Below, in pieces: positions 5,492 to 11,976 of a DNA stretch of 11,976 bases. A program made the position numbers and the translations under genes. How positions within the stretch are numbered: position 1 is the first letter of the stretch; each line of letters starts with the position of its first letter. The DNA lies in contig CACZSM010000124.1 of assembly GCA_902783815.1 (NCBI GenBank), forward strand, positions 1 to 11,976, in the 5' to 3' direction. The DNA is from an uncultured Ruminococcus sp. GTDB lineage: Bacteria; Bacillota; Clostridia; Oscillospirales; Acutalibacteraceae. The notes under the pieces were generated by a model. The model saw only the letters and a program-made list of their open reading frames with translations, was not told the DNA's origin and made no database searches.

Positions 5492-6547
5492 ATGCCTAAA
5501 AATAACAAATACTCATTCGGGGAGTATATCCTGAAAACCCTGATTTATTATTGGATAACCATTATAATGTATTACAGAATATCCTTCCGCAGCCTGCCTG
5601 GACAAAATTATTATACTTCTAAGCTCTTCTATCTTTTCTTTACATTTATTTTTCTGACACTTGGTATGATAATTTGCTCTAAAAGACAACGCAACAGAAT
5701 GAGCGCCGCAATATCAACACTATTTCCGGTTGGAGTATATACCTGTATTACATACTATGATTACCTGAAAGTAATGATAATAATAGTAAACATAGTTGTG
5801 ATTTTACTATCATTGAGCTATGCTGCCTATGCCTTTATGAGAAAGGTAAAAAATAAAAATCTGCTCTTTGTAATCAGCAGGAGACTTACGGCAAGTCTGA
5901 GGGTTTTCTTTGCTGTTGGAACAATTCTGTATTCCATTGTCACTATGACTGTAATATATGAATTTACGCTTGGCAACAGCTTCAAATCATTTGATACTGT
6001 CGCTGTATCAGGACAGGACGAAAAAAGCGATGATCTCTCCCCGGAAAAGCATATGGATATTATAATGAATATACAAAGAGATAATTGGAAAACTCTTTCC
6101 GTCAGCGAAAAATTAAAAACTCTTCAATTCATTGCAAATATCGAAGCTCATACATTCGGACTTCCGCATGAACTGAATGTAAGGCTTGATGCCAATACAC
6201 CGGAACAGCTTGGATCGTATTCCAATAAGGAACACAATATTTATCTTAATGTCAACATTCTTGACAATATTGCAGAGCTGATGCCAACACTGCTTCATGA
6301 GTGTTTCCACGCATATCAGCAGAAAACTGCCGATATCTACAACAAACTTCCTGAATCTGATAAGAAACTTGCTTTGTTCAGGGATGCATCAATCTACGCA
6401 AATGAATTCAACTCATATAAAAATGGCAATTCGGACTTCAAAGAGTATTATTACCAAAAATGCGAAACTGATGCACGCAATTATGCAGATGCAAAATACT
6501 TATATTACTCTAATCTGATAAGAAAATATATAACTGAAAACAGCTGA
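5492..6547 (+). CDS. Membrane-anchored HExxH zinc metalloprotease-like protein
   Basis: The 351-residue protein begins with several hydrophobic segments (about 12-29, 44-62, 93-116 and 134-156, with a weaker one near 72-90), separated by short basic stretches such as KRQRNR. A hydrophilic C-terminal domain (about 165-351) follows. It contains LLHECFHAYQQ, a gluzincin-type HExxH motif with H269, E270 and H273, and further on CETDARNYAD, where E325 is a plausible third zinc ligand. This suggests a membrane-tethered zinc peptidase, though I do not recognise the family and no substrate is evident. GGAGG at 5481-5485 is 6 bases before the ATG. It is divergent from the RyR gene and converges on the activase across one hairpin. 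Inactive or non-proteolytic use of the fold is possible. Confidence 0.75.
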   Translation: MPKNNKYSFGEYILKTLIYYWITIIMYYRISFRSLPGQNYYTSKLFYLFFTFIFLTLGMIICSKRQRNRMSAAISTLFPVGVYTCITYYDYLKVMIIIVNIVVILLSLSYAAYAFMRKVKNKNLLFVISRRLTASLRVFFAVGTILYSIVTMTVIYEFTLGNSFKSFDTVAVSGQDEKSDDLSPEKHMDIIMNIQRDNWKTLSVSEKLKTLQFIANIEAHTFGLPHELNVRLDANTPEQLGSYSNKEHNIYLNVNILDNIAELMPTLLHECFHAYQQKTADIYNKLPESDKKLALFRDASIYANEFNSYKNGNSDFKEYYYQKCETDARNYADAKYLYYSNLIRKYITENS

Positions 6548-6551
6548 AAAA

Positions 6552-6590
6552 CTGCTGCACTGAATGACAGCCGATCGTTCTGTGCAGCAG
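6552..6590. terminator. Shared terminator between convergent genes
   Basis: CTGCTGCAC (6552-6560) and GTGCAGCAG (6582-6590) form a perfect 9-bp stem, and GAA/TTC inside can extend it. On the minus strand it is followed by TTTTTCAGCTG, so it is a good terminator for the activase gene. On the plus strand the tail is only TAACATTATTT, a weaker stop for the membrane protein gene, whose stop codon is 4 bases upstream. Confidence 0.8.
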
Positions 6591-6605
6591 TAACATTATT
6601 TCATG

Positions 6606-9600
6606 TCATACATGCTGATTCATTACAAGCATCTGCAGTCGGTTCTCAATATTTGCAAAGCTAACATCCGGATCATAATCCAGAGGCAGCAACTCTATAT
6701 CCGGGAACATCTCTTTCAGCCTTTTGCTTACGCCTCTGCCGATAACATGATTAGGCAGACATCCGAATGGCTGGAGTATTACAAAATTCTTGCAGCCGTG
6801 TCTTGCGTGATGTATTATCTCAGCAGGTATAAGTATGCCCTCGCCTGTATCAAATGTATGATGTATTACCGGATCGCTCTCAACTGAAAGATCGTCAAGC
6901 AGTTCGGACTTCTCATGCAGCTTTTCCTTTCTTGCAAGGAAATCTATATATTTATGAGTCCAGTTAAAGAATACATTGGCAACCTTTGACCAGAATATTG
7001 TATTCTTGTCACGCTTTACCTTGAACTCCTTGATCTGCTTTCCCTGGCAGAAATACGACTTCTGTATAACATCCGTCATCTTTGCCTCTATGATCTCAAA
7101 ACCATTGTTTTCAAGATACTGTTCGATATCACCGTTAGCGCCTGGATGGAAATTCAGCAGATATTCACCAACAATAAGTACCGTCGGTTTCTTTGTGCTG
7201 TCGTCATACTCGACCTCTGACAGCAGCTTGAGCGCTTTTTTAAATCCTCTCACTGCGCCAAATGCTCCGAATCTCGTTATCCCATCAGATAAAAGCTCCA
7301 TTCCCTTATTGAACGCAGCCTCAGCACTTCCCTTTTCCTTTTCATACGGACGCTTTTTCCTTAGTATCTCTTCAAGAACATCTATCATGGGCAGCGCAAG
7401 AGAAACATTGAGCAGCGTACCCATATTTATCTTGTAGCCCGGATGAAGCTGATGATAGTCAACATCATCATTTGTCATTATTGAAACATTTGCATATCCG
7501 GCATCATCAAGAGCCTTTCTCAGTATCGTAGCATAATGCGGCAGACGGCAGCAGCCAAGGTATTTTGCCATTCCGACTGCAACATTGTTTGTATCATACT
7601 TACCGCTTTCAAGGGCTGCAAGTATCTCACCAATTACTATCTGAGCCGGGAAGCAAATATCATTATGCGTATATTTCTTGCCGAGCCTTATTGCCTCTTC
7701 CCTTCCTATATCCAGTGGAACAGCTCTTACCTTCTGTGTGCGGAAGGCAGCCGTCATTATCTGACAAAAGGCATGGGAACTATTCGGTATAAGCACTATT
7801 TTTTCTTTCTTTGCCTGCTTTGTATATTTTACCGGATACGGATCAGGCAAAGGCTTGATCTCGGATGCTATGTTCATCCTTCTCTTTCTTTCGATAGTTT
7901 CAATAAACGATCGTACTCTTATTCTCAGAGGTCCCTGAGCATCACTTTCATCTACTTTAAGTATAAGCGGCGCTTTGTTGCTGATCTCTTTCATCAGTCT
8001 TACGACTTCATCAGAAAGTACAGCATCATGTCCGCAGCCAAAGCTGACTATCTGTATAAACTCAAGATTCCTGTTATTTGCAGCAAGAATACTGCTGCTG
8101 AGAACTCTTGCATGGAAGTTATTGACAATATCTACTCTTGATTTTGCAAGCTCTACTTTATTTATTTCAGGAAGGCTGTCTGCTGTAAGAACAGGAACAC
8201 CCATATTTACAAGCATTTCGGGAAGCTCATGGTTGACAAGGGGATCATTGTGGTAAGGTCTGCCTGCCATTACGACTGCGTATTTATTCTCCCTTGTTAC
8301 CTGGTCTATGACCTCCTGACCCTTCGCTTTAAGCTCCCTGTCATACTGCTTCTGAGCAGCACTTGCAAAGCCTACGGCTTTTCTGCATATCTCCGGATCA
8401 ATGCCATATTCCTTCTGCATATACTCGCAGATCTGTCTTTCCCTGTCCTCGTCTGCATACCAGTAGAAATAAGGTGAATCAAATTTTACATTGAACGCAT
8501 CATATGGATTATCTGAATTCTTTATTACGATCGGATATCCCTTTACAAGCGCACATCTTGAAAAACTCGTTTCTTCTGTATTCTCAGACGGCATAACAAC
8601 TATTATAGGCATAAATATCCTATCTACACCCATTTTTACAAGCTCCCGGATATGTCCGTGAGTCAGCTTTGCCGGGAAACACTCCGTATCAGACGGTACT
8701 GCGTGTATTCCGTTTTCGTATATCTTACGGGTACTTACCGGCGATATCTTTATATCAAATCCAAGCGATCTCCAGAATGTACTCCAGAAAGGCATACCCT
8801 CCCAGAAATACAGAACTCTCGGAAGTCCTATGGTAATATTTTGCTTTTCAAGAAGTACATCATACGGATAATCCTTGAACATCAGCTTCTTCCTGTATTC
8901 AAACAGATTAGCCGGCTTGTTTGATTTATCTGTAATTGCTTTTATACGATCCTTTGTTGCGCTGTCCTTAGGATCACCTGTGACTTCTCCGCGTTCACAA
9001 CGGTTATTTGTTACCCAGCTTTCACCTGTTGAAAATGTCAGTATAGTTCTGTTACAGTGATTTGCACAGTACGGACATGGAGAATTTGCATTCTGCACAT
9101 AGCTGAAATCACGGAGCTGCTCATAGGATATAAATGTCCTTCTGAAATCTTTTTTCTGTGCAGTTTCCTTTGCAGTTAGCGCAGATCCAATAGCTCCCAT
9201 AAGACCCGGATACGGTGCTCGTATTACCTCTTTTCCGACATACTGCTGCATTGCACGAAGAACTGCATCATTCCGGAATGTTCCGCCCTGTACAACTATC
9301 TTGTTTCCAAGTGAATCTATATTCGGTACACGGATCACCTTTGTAAATACATTTTCTATTATAGAGCGGCACAGTCCTGCAATAATATCATCAGGCTGTT
9401 TACCATTTCTTTGCTCAGTAATGATACTGCTGTTCATAAATACAGTGCAGCGGCTGCCGAGCTTTGCAGGCTGTACAGATGCAAAGGCTCTTTCTGCTAT
9501 ATCCTTTGTTTCGATATTCAGCGTCTTTGCGAAGTTTTCAAGGAACGATCCGCAGCCGGACGAACAAGCCTCATTTACAACTATATTTGTGATAATACCA

Positions 9601-10946
9601 TTTTCAAGCCATATAGCCTTCATATCCTGACCGCCTATATCAAGTATGAATGTAGGAGAATCAACATACTTTTCCGCTGCCATACTATGAGCAACTGTTT
9701 CTACAATATGTGTCTCTGTACGGAAAGCTTTTGAGAAAAGAAACTCACCATATCCTGTAGATGCCGCTGCTATTATATTCAGCTTTGCTCCGGCTTTTGT
9801 ATATTTATCATACATTGCAAGCAATGCCTTCTGTGCGACATTAAGAGGATTACCCTCATTTGATGAATAAAAGGAATCTATTATTTCCTCATTTTCATTC
9901 ATAAGCACAAGTTTTGTAGTAGTGCTGCCGGCATCTATGCCAAGATAGGCATTTACAGTCTCACCCTTTGAAGGCTTATAATCTGGTGCTTCATTATGTG
10001 GGTTATTCTTTTTGAACTCCTCATATTCCTTTTCAGTTTCAAAGTACAGCTGACCACAGCCGTTCTCCTCCTGATCCTCATCTGATATTGCCTTCATACG
10101 GCTTATAAGATCTTCAATCAGGAATTTATCTGAATTACCATGTATCTCATCAATACTAAGCGCCGCGCCCAGAGCTACCATTATCTCCGGATATTCAGGT
10201 ACTAATATATCCTCATTTTTCAGTCCGAGTCTTTCTGCAAATACTTTGCCGAGTCTTGGGTGGAATGTAAGAGGACCTCCCTCAAATGCTACCGGAGGTT
10301 TTATATCAAGTCCCTGTGACAGTCCTCCTATAGTCTGCTTTGCGATCGCATGATAGCTTGAAAGTGCTATATCTGCTTTCCTGACACCCTGATTCAGCAG
10401 TGCCTGTATATCGGTCTTTGCGAATACTCCGCAGCGTCCGGATATATCATATACGCTTGTTCCCTGTTCAGCAAGCGAATTCATCTCTGAATCTGGTACT
10501 CCAAGTACTGTTGCGACTTCATCAATAAACGCACCTGTACCTCCGGCACAGCTGCCGTTCATTCTCATATCATATACTACCGGCTCGTCCTTTTCATCCT
10601 GGCGGAAAAATATTATCTTTGCATCCTGACCGCCAAGTTCTATTGCTGTTCCGATCTTATCATATCTTTTCTTCAGTGCAAGTGAATTCGCCACTACCTC
10701 CTGTGTAAAGGGTACATTTAGTTTCTCAGCCAGCTTTCTTGATCCTGAACCTGTCATACAGAAACGAAATGGCTGATCCTTTACTCTTTCCTTTATCTCT
10801 TCAAGCAAGGATACTATACTATCTCTCTGCTTAGCAAAATGGCGTATATACTTATGAAAGACCATTTCCCCGTTTTCAGTCAGCACCAGTTTTGTTGTAG
10901 TGGAGCCGACATCAATTCCTATTTTCAATTCAACATTATTATTCAT
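6606..10946 (-). CDS. Large 2-hydroxyacyl-CoA dehydratase activase-like protein (tandem ATPase plus dehydratase-like modules)
   Basis: Activases of this type use ATP to drive an electron from a [4Fe-4S] cluster into radical 2-hydroxyacyl-CoA dehydratases, benzoyl-CoA reductases and related double-cubane proteins. The 1446 residues contain two BadF/HgdC-type ASKHA ATPase modules. The first (about 8-270) has GIDVGSTTTKL and cluster cysteines C133 and C172. The second (about 334-595) has GIDAGSTTTKL and C461, C465 and C500. A cysteine group CPYCANHC (624-631) with C650 follows. Next come two dehydratase-subunit-like modules, from about 706 (C756 in ECFPAK, C971 in SFGCGHD) and from about 1050 (C1098 in ICFPAQ, C1132-C1133, C1395 in PFGCLP). 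The protein should be cytoplasmic and oxygen-sensitive. AAGGAG lies 9 bases before the ATG at 10946. It is divergent from a TetR gene. Family assignment is secure; the physiological reaction is unknown. Confidence 0.93.
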   Translation of the reverse strand: MNNNVELKIGIDVGSTTTKLVLTENGEMVFHKYIRHFAKQRDSIVSLLEEIKERVKDQPFRFCMTGSGSRKLAEKLNVPFTQEVVANSLALKKRYDKIGTAIELGGQDAKIIFFRQDEKDEPVVYDMRMNGSCAGGTGAFIDEVATVLGVPDSEMNSLAEQGTSVYDISGRCGVFAKTDIQALLNQGVRKADIALSSYHAIAKQTIGGLSQGLDIKPPVAFEGGPLTFHPRLGKVFAERLGLKNEDILVPEYPEIMVALGAALSIDEIHGNSDKFLIEDLISRMKAISDEDQEENGCGQLYFETEKEYEEFKKNNPHNEAPDYKPSKGETVNAYLGIDAGSTTTKLVLMNENEEIIDSFYSSNEGNPLNVAQKALLAMYDKYTKAGAKLNIIAAASTGYGEFLFSKAFRTETHIVETVAHSMAAEKYVDSPTFILDIGGQDMKAIWLENGIITNIVVNEACSSGCGSFLENFAKTLNIETKDIAERAFASVQPAKLGSRCTVFMNSSIITEQRNGKQPDDIIAGLCRSIIENVFTKVIRVPNIDSLGNKIVVQGGTFRNDAVLRAMQQYVGKEVIRAPYPGLMGAIGSALTAKETAQKKDFRRTFISYEQLRDFSYVQNANSPCPYCANHCNRTILTFSTGESWVTNNRCERGEVTGDPKDSATKDRIKAITDKSNKPANLFEYRKKLMFKDYPYDVLLEKQNITIGLPRVLYFWEGMPFWSTFWRSLGFDIKISPVSTRKIYENGIHAVPSDTECFPAKLTHGHIRELVKMGVDRIFMPIIVVMPSENTEETSFSRCALVKGYPIVIKNSDNPYDAFNVKFDSPYFYWYADEDRERQICEYMQKEYGIDPEICRKAVGFASAAQKQYDRELKAKGQEVIDQVTRENKYAVVMAGRPYHNDPLVNHELPEMLVNMGVPVLTADSLPEINKVELAKSRVDIVNNFHARVLSSSILAANNRNLEFIQIVSFGCGHDAVLSDEVVRLMKEISNKAPLILKVDESDAQGPLRIRVRSFIETIERKRRMNIASEIKPLPDPYPVKYTKQAKKEKIVLIPNSSHAFCQIMTAAFRTQKVRAVPLDIGREEAIRLGKKYTHNDICFPAQIVIGEILAALESGKYDTNNVAVGMAKYLGCCRLPHYATILRKALDDAGYANVSIMTNDDVDYHQLHPGYKINMGTLLNVSLALPMIDVLEEILRKKRPYEKEKGSAEAAFNKGMELLSDGITRFGAFGAVRGFKKALKLLSEVEYDDSTKKPTVLIVGEYLLNFHPGANGDIEQYLENNGFEIIEAKMTDVIQKSYFCQGKQIKEFKVKRDKNTIFWSKVANVFFNWTHKYIDFLARKEKLHEKSELLDDLSVESDPVIHHTFDTGEGILIPAEIIHHARHGCKNFVILQPFGCLPNHVIGRGVSKRLKEMFPDIELLPLDYDPDVSFANIENRLQMLVMNQHV

Positions 10947-10964
10947 TTCATAATGCTCCTTACT

Positions 10965-11074
10965 GTTAAACCCTTAACGATTGACAATTCTATAACAAAC
11001 CACTATAATGATAATAAACAGACCGAGTGAATTCAATAGTCAATTGTCGTATTTTGTCGAATAATCAACTATTC
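10965..11074. promoter_or_regulatory. Divergent control region with inverted repeats (TetR operator candidates)
   Basis: The 159-base gap between the activase and tetR starts holds several inverted repeats. GTTAA-ACCC-TTAAC is at 10965-10978, just upstream of the activase ribosome binding site. GACAATT (10982-10988) is matched by AATTGTC (11042-11048). GAATA-6-TATTC is at 11059-11074, and AATAGT (11035-11040) is matched by ACTATT (11068-11073). TTGTCG is directly repeated 10 bases apart at 11044-11049 and 11054-11059. No single site stands out and promoter hexamers are poor, so the true operator is undecided. AT-rich DNA gives such matches by chance. Confidence 0.4.
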
Positions 11075-11105
11075 ATGTATTTTGTTGATTATAAAGAGGT
11101 ATTAT

Positions 11106-11645
11106 ATGGAAATAAAAACTGATATCCGCATCATAAAAACAAAAAGAAAAATAAAAGAAGTATTTGCGGAGCTTCTTTCAAAAAAAGAATTCAAAAAAAT
11201 TACTGTAACAGAAATTGCTAAAACAGCAGAAATAAACAAGGGTACTTTCTACCTGCACTATAAGGATATTTATGATCTGTATGCAGAAGTTATGAAAGAT
11301 GATCTGAGTTCCAGAGCTGACAGCTTCTCTGGTTACGGAGATTTTTTAGAGTCTCCTGATTTATTCGTACAGAATTTCCTTGAATTTGCAAAAACAAATC
11401 TGCTTATGCCAGATCTTTGCACTGCTATACAGGAAATATCCGTAACGGATATTATCGCGGAATTATTCAGGCGTAAAATTTACGAAAACAATAATTTACC
11501 AGTTACTGCTGAAAACAATATTCGGCTTGATTACATTATATTCAGCTTTTTATTCTTTCTTCGCAATGATAATATCTCAGGTAATTTAAAAACAATTACC
11601 CAAATTCTTTCATCTGTTATCAGTTCATCCTTTATCCACTTGTGA
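11106..11645 (+). CDS. TetR-family transcriptional regulator
   Basis: The 179-residue protein has the TetR layout. The N-terminal DNA-binding helices (about 8-55) include the helix-turn-helix ITVTEIAKTAEINKGTFYLHY (32-52), with the characteristic GTFYLHYKDIYDLY end. A divergent, mostly helical ligand and dimerisation domain follows, with a hydrophobic stretch YIIFSFLFFL near 145-154 that is probably core helix. I chose ATG 11106: AGAGG at 11095-11099 is 6 bases upstream, whereas the earlier in-frame ATG at 11082 has no ribosome binding site. It faces the activase gene head to head, so regulation of that gene and of itself is the simplest reading. The ligand is unknown. A terminator follows directly. 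Confidence 0.93.
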   Translation: MEIKTDIRIIKTKRKIKEVFAELLSKKEFKKITVTEIAKTAEINKGTFYLHYKDIYDLYAEVMKDDLSSRADSFSGYGDFLESPDLFVQNFLEFAKTNLLMPDLCTAIQEISVTDIIAELFRRKIYENNNLPVTAENNIRLDYIIFSFLFFLRNDNISGNLKTITQILSSVISSSFIHL

Positions 11646-11654
11646 AAAACATAT

Positions 11655-11689
11655 GCCCTGCCGGGATCTCAATTCGATCTATGCAGGGC
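11655..11689. terminator. Bidirectional terminator after tetR
   Basis: GCCCTGC (11655-11661) pairs with GCAGGGC (11683-11689), and the inner GATC copies (11665-11668, 11676-11679) can extend the stem. Seven T residues follow on the plus strand. On the minus side the stem is followed by the complement of GTGAAAAAC, also T-rich. It closes tetR and the phosphatase remnant. Confidence 0.88.
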
Positions 11690-11694
11690 TTTTT

Positions 11695-11868
11695 TTACTT
11701 TATCGTATATCCGAGGTATTTCAGAAATGCTTTGCATCCGCTTACTACATCGGAATATGTCCTGTCAAAATTGCCAAAGTACCACGGGTCGGATATACTA
11801 TCCTGCTCCCCTGTAAATGAAAGTAGTAATCTGAGCTTATCTTCCGGGTCATTTATTATTATCCTTTG
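11695..11868 (-). pseudogene. Low-molecular-weight protein tyrosine phosphatase, 3' remnant
   Basis: Read on the minus strand, this frame encodes about 57 residues matching the C-terminal third of low-molecular-weight tyrosine phosphatases: IIINDPEDKLRLLLSF, then SDPWYFGNFDRTYSDV with the conserved DPWY loop (general-acid aspartate), then SGCKAFLKYLGYTIK and TAA at 11697-11695. The family is usually about 150 residues, with the catalytic CxxNxCRS loop at the N terminus, which is absent here. Upstream of about 11868 family similarity ends, and the same frame reaches TGA at 11898-11896. The gene is therefore broken, most simply by an inserted element whose end lies here. The missing part may lie beyond the right edge. 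Confidence 0.8.
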
Positions 11869-11903
11869 AGACCGTGCAAAAACTCGCAGAATTTCTCAGA
11901 AAG

Positions 11904-11912
11904 TGATATAAT
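11904..11912 (+). promoter_or_regulatory. Extended -10 promoter
   Basis: TGATATAAT places a TG one base before a consensus TATAAT (11907-11912), the extended -10 form that does not need a good -35; none is visible 17 bases upstream. It should drive the gene starting at 11945. Confidence 0.6.
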
Positions 11913-11944
11913 AGAGATACCAAGTCAAACGGAGGAGAAAAGGA

Positions 11945-11976
11945 ATGGCATACAAGGAAACAATGAGCAGAGATCA
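11945..11976 (+). CDS. 5' end of an unidentified gene, possibly a transposase (partial)
   Basis: ATG at 11945 follows GGAGGA (11931-11936) by 8 bases and is preceded by an extended -10 promoter, so this is a convincing gene start. Only MAYKETMSRD plus an incomplete codon is visible, too little to assign a family. The position at the break of the phosphatase gene suggests a transposase, but that is inference from context alone. Confidence 0.5.
   Translation, partial: MAYKETMSRD

Larger units (their letters stand above)
11869..11976 (+). mobile_element. Probable left end of an insertion sequence (partial)
   Basis: Phosphatase similarity stops at about 11863-11870. Within 80 bases there is a new promoter, ribosome binding site and start codon on the opposite strand. 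A compact promoter-RBS-ATG close to the break is the usual layout of an insertion-sequence end. The terminal inverted repeat and target duplication cannot be confirmed, because the other end is outside the window. The boundary is approximate, and an unrelated neighbouring gene remains possible. Confidence 0.45.

Noticed and set aside
7536..8141. 201-codon open frame on the plus strand
   Set aside because: Antisense to the activase over conserved cysteine-containing segments, with no ribosome binding site and low-complexity composition; a shadow. The same applies to 6976-7437 and 9301-9734.
11642..11869. 75-codon plus-strand frame after tetR
   Set aside because: It overlaps the terminator and is antisense to the phosphatase remnant, whose minus-strand frame has clear family similarity.
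1..11976. CRISPR array, tRNA, rRNA or replication origin
   Set aside because: I looked for regularly spaced direct repeats, cloverleaf-like segments and conserved rRNA stretches and saw none.

Overview
The window most likely comes from a low-to-medium GC Gram-positive anaerobe of the class Clostridia, plausibly a Ruminococcus-like gut or rumen species. The reasons are AT-rich non-coding DNA, strong GGAGG-type ribosome binding sites before almost every gene, textbook sigma-A promoters, and a very large activase of the 2-hydroxyacyl-CoA dehydratase type that is typical of anaerobic Bacillota. The genus is inference; no rRNA or tRNA gene is present to confirm it.

Layout. Positions 1-105 hold the 3' end of an unrecognised plus-strand gene. 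It converges on pnp (polynucleotide phosphorylase, minus strand) across a 150-base gap full of secondary structure. Upstream of pnp, on the same strand, lies rpsO (ribosomal protein S15). This is the widespread rpsO-pnp order, but each gene has its own recognisable promoter and a structured leader. From about 3089 to 6547 there is a set of accessory genes: a solitary beta-type (type III Mod-like) DNA methyltransferase, a small zinc-ribbon protein, a minus-strand RyR-domain protein, and a divergently placed membrane protein carrying an HExxH zinc-protease motif. A perfect 19-base palindrome sits between the last two. A 4.3 kb minus-strand gene follows. It encodes a 1446-residue activase-like protein made of two ASKHA ATPase modules and two dehydratase-subunit-like modules, and it is divergent from a TetR-family regulator. 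At the right edge, a 3' remnant of a low-molecular-weight protein tyrosine phosphatase gene stops abruptly. There it meets a new promoter, ribosome binding site and start codon, which looks like the end of an insertion sequence.

How the parts relate. rpsO and pnp form a housekeeping pair (ribosome assembly and RNA decay) whose leaders could support autoregulation. The methyltransferase has no Res subunit next to it, so it is more likely an epigenetic modifier than half of a type III restriction system. The TetR protein is the obvious candidate regulator of the activase. No gene-free stretch exceeds 300 bases; the largest gaps are 5262-5491, 10947-11105, 2446-2613 and 106-255, all described below. 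No CRISPR array, tRNA or rRNA was seen.
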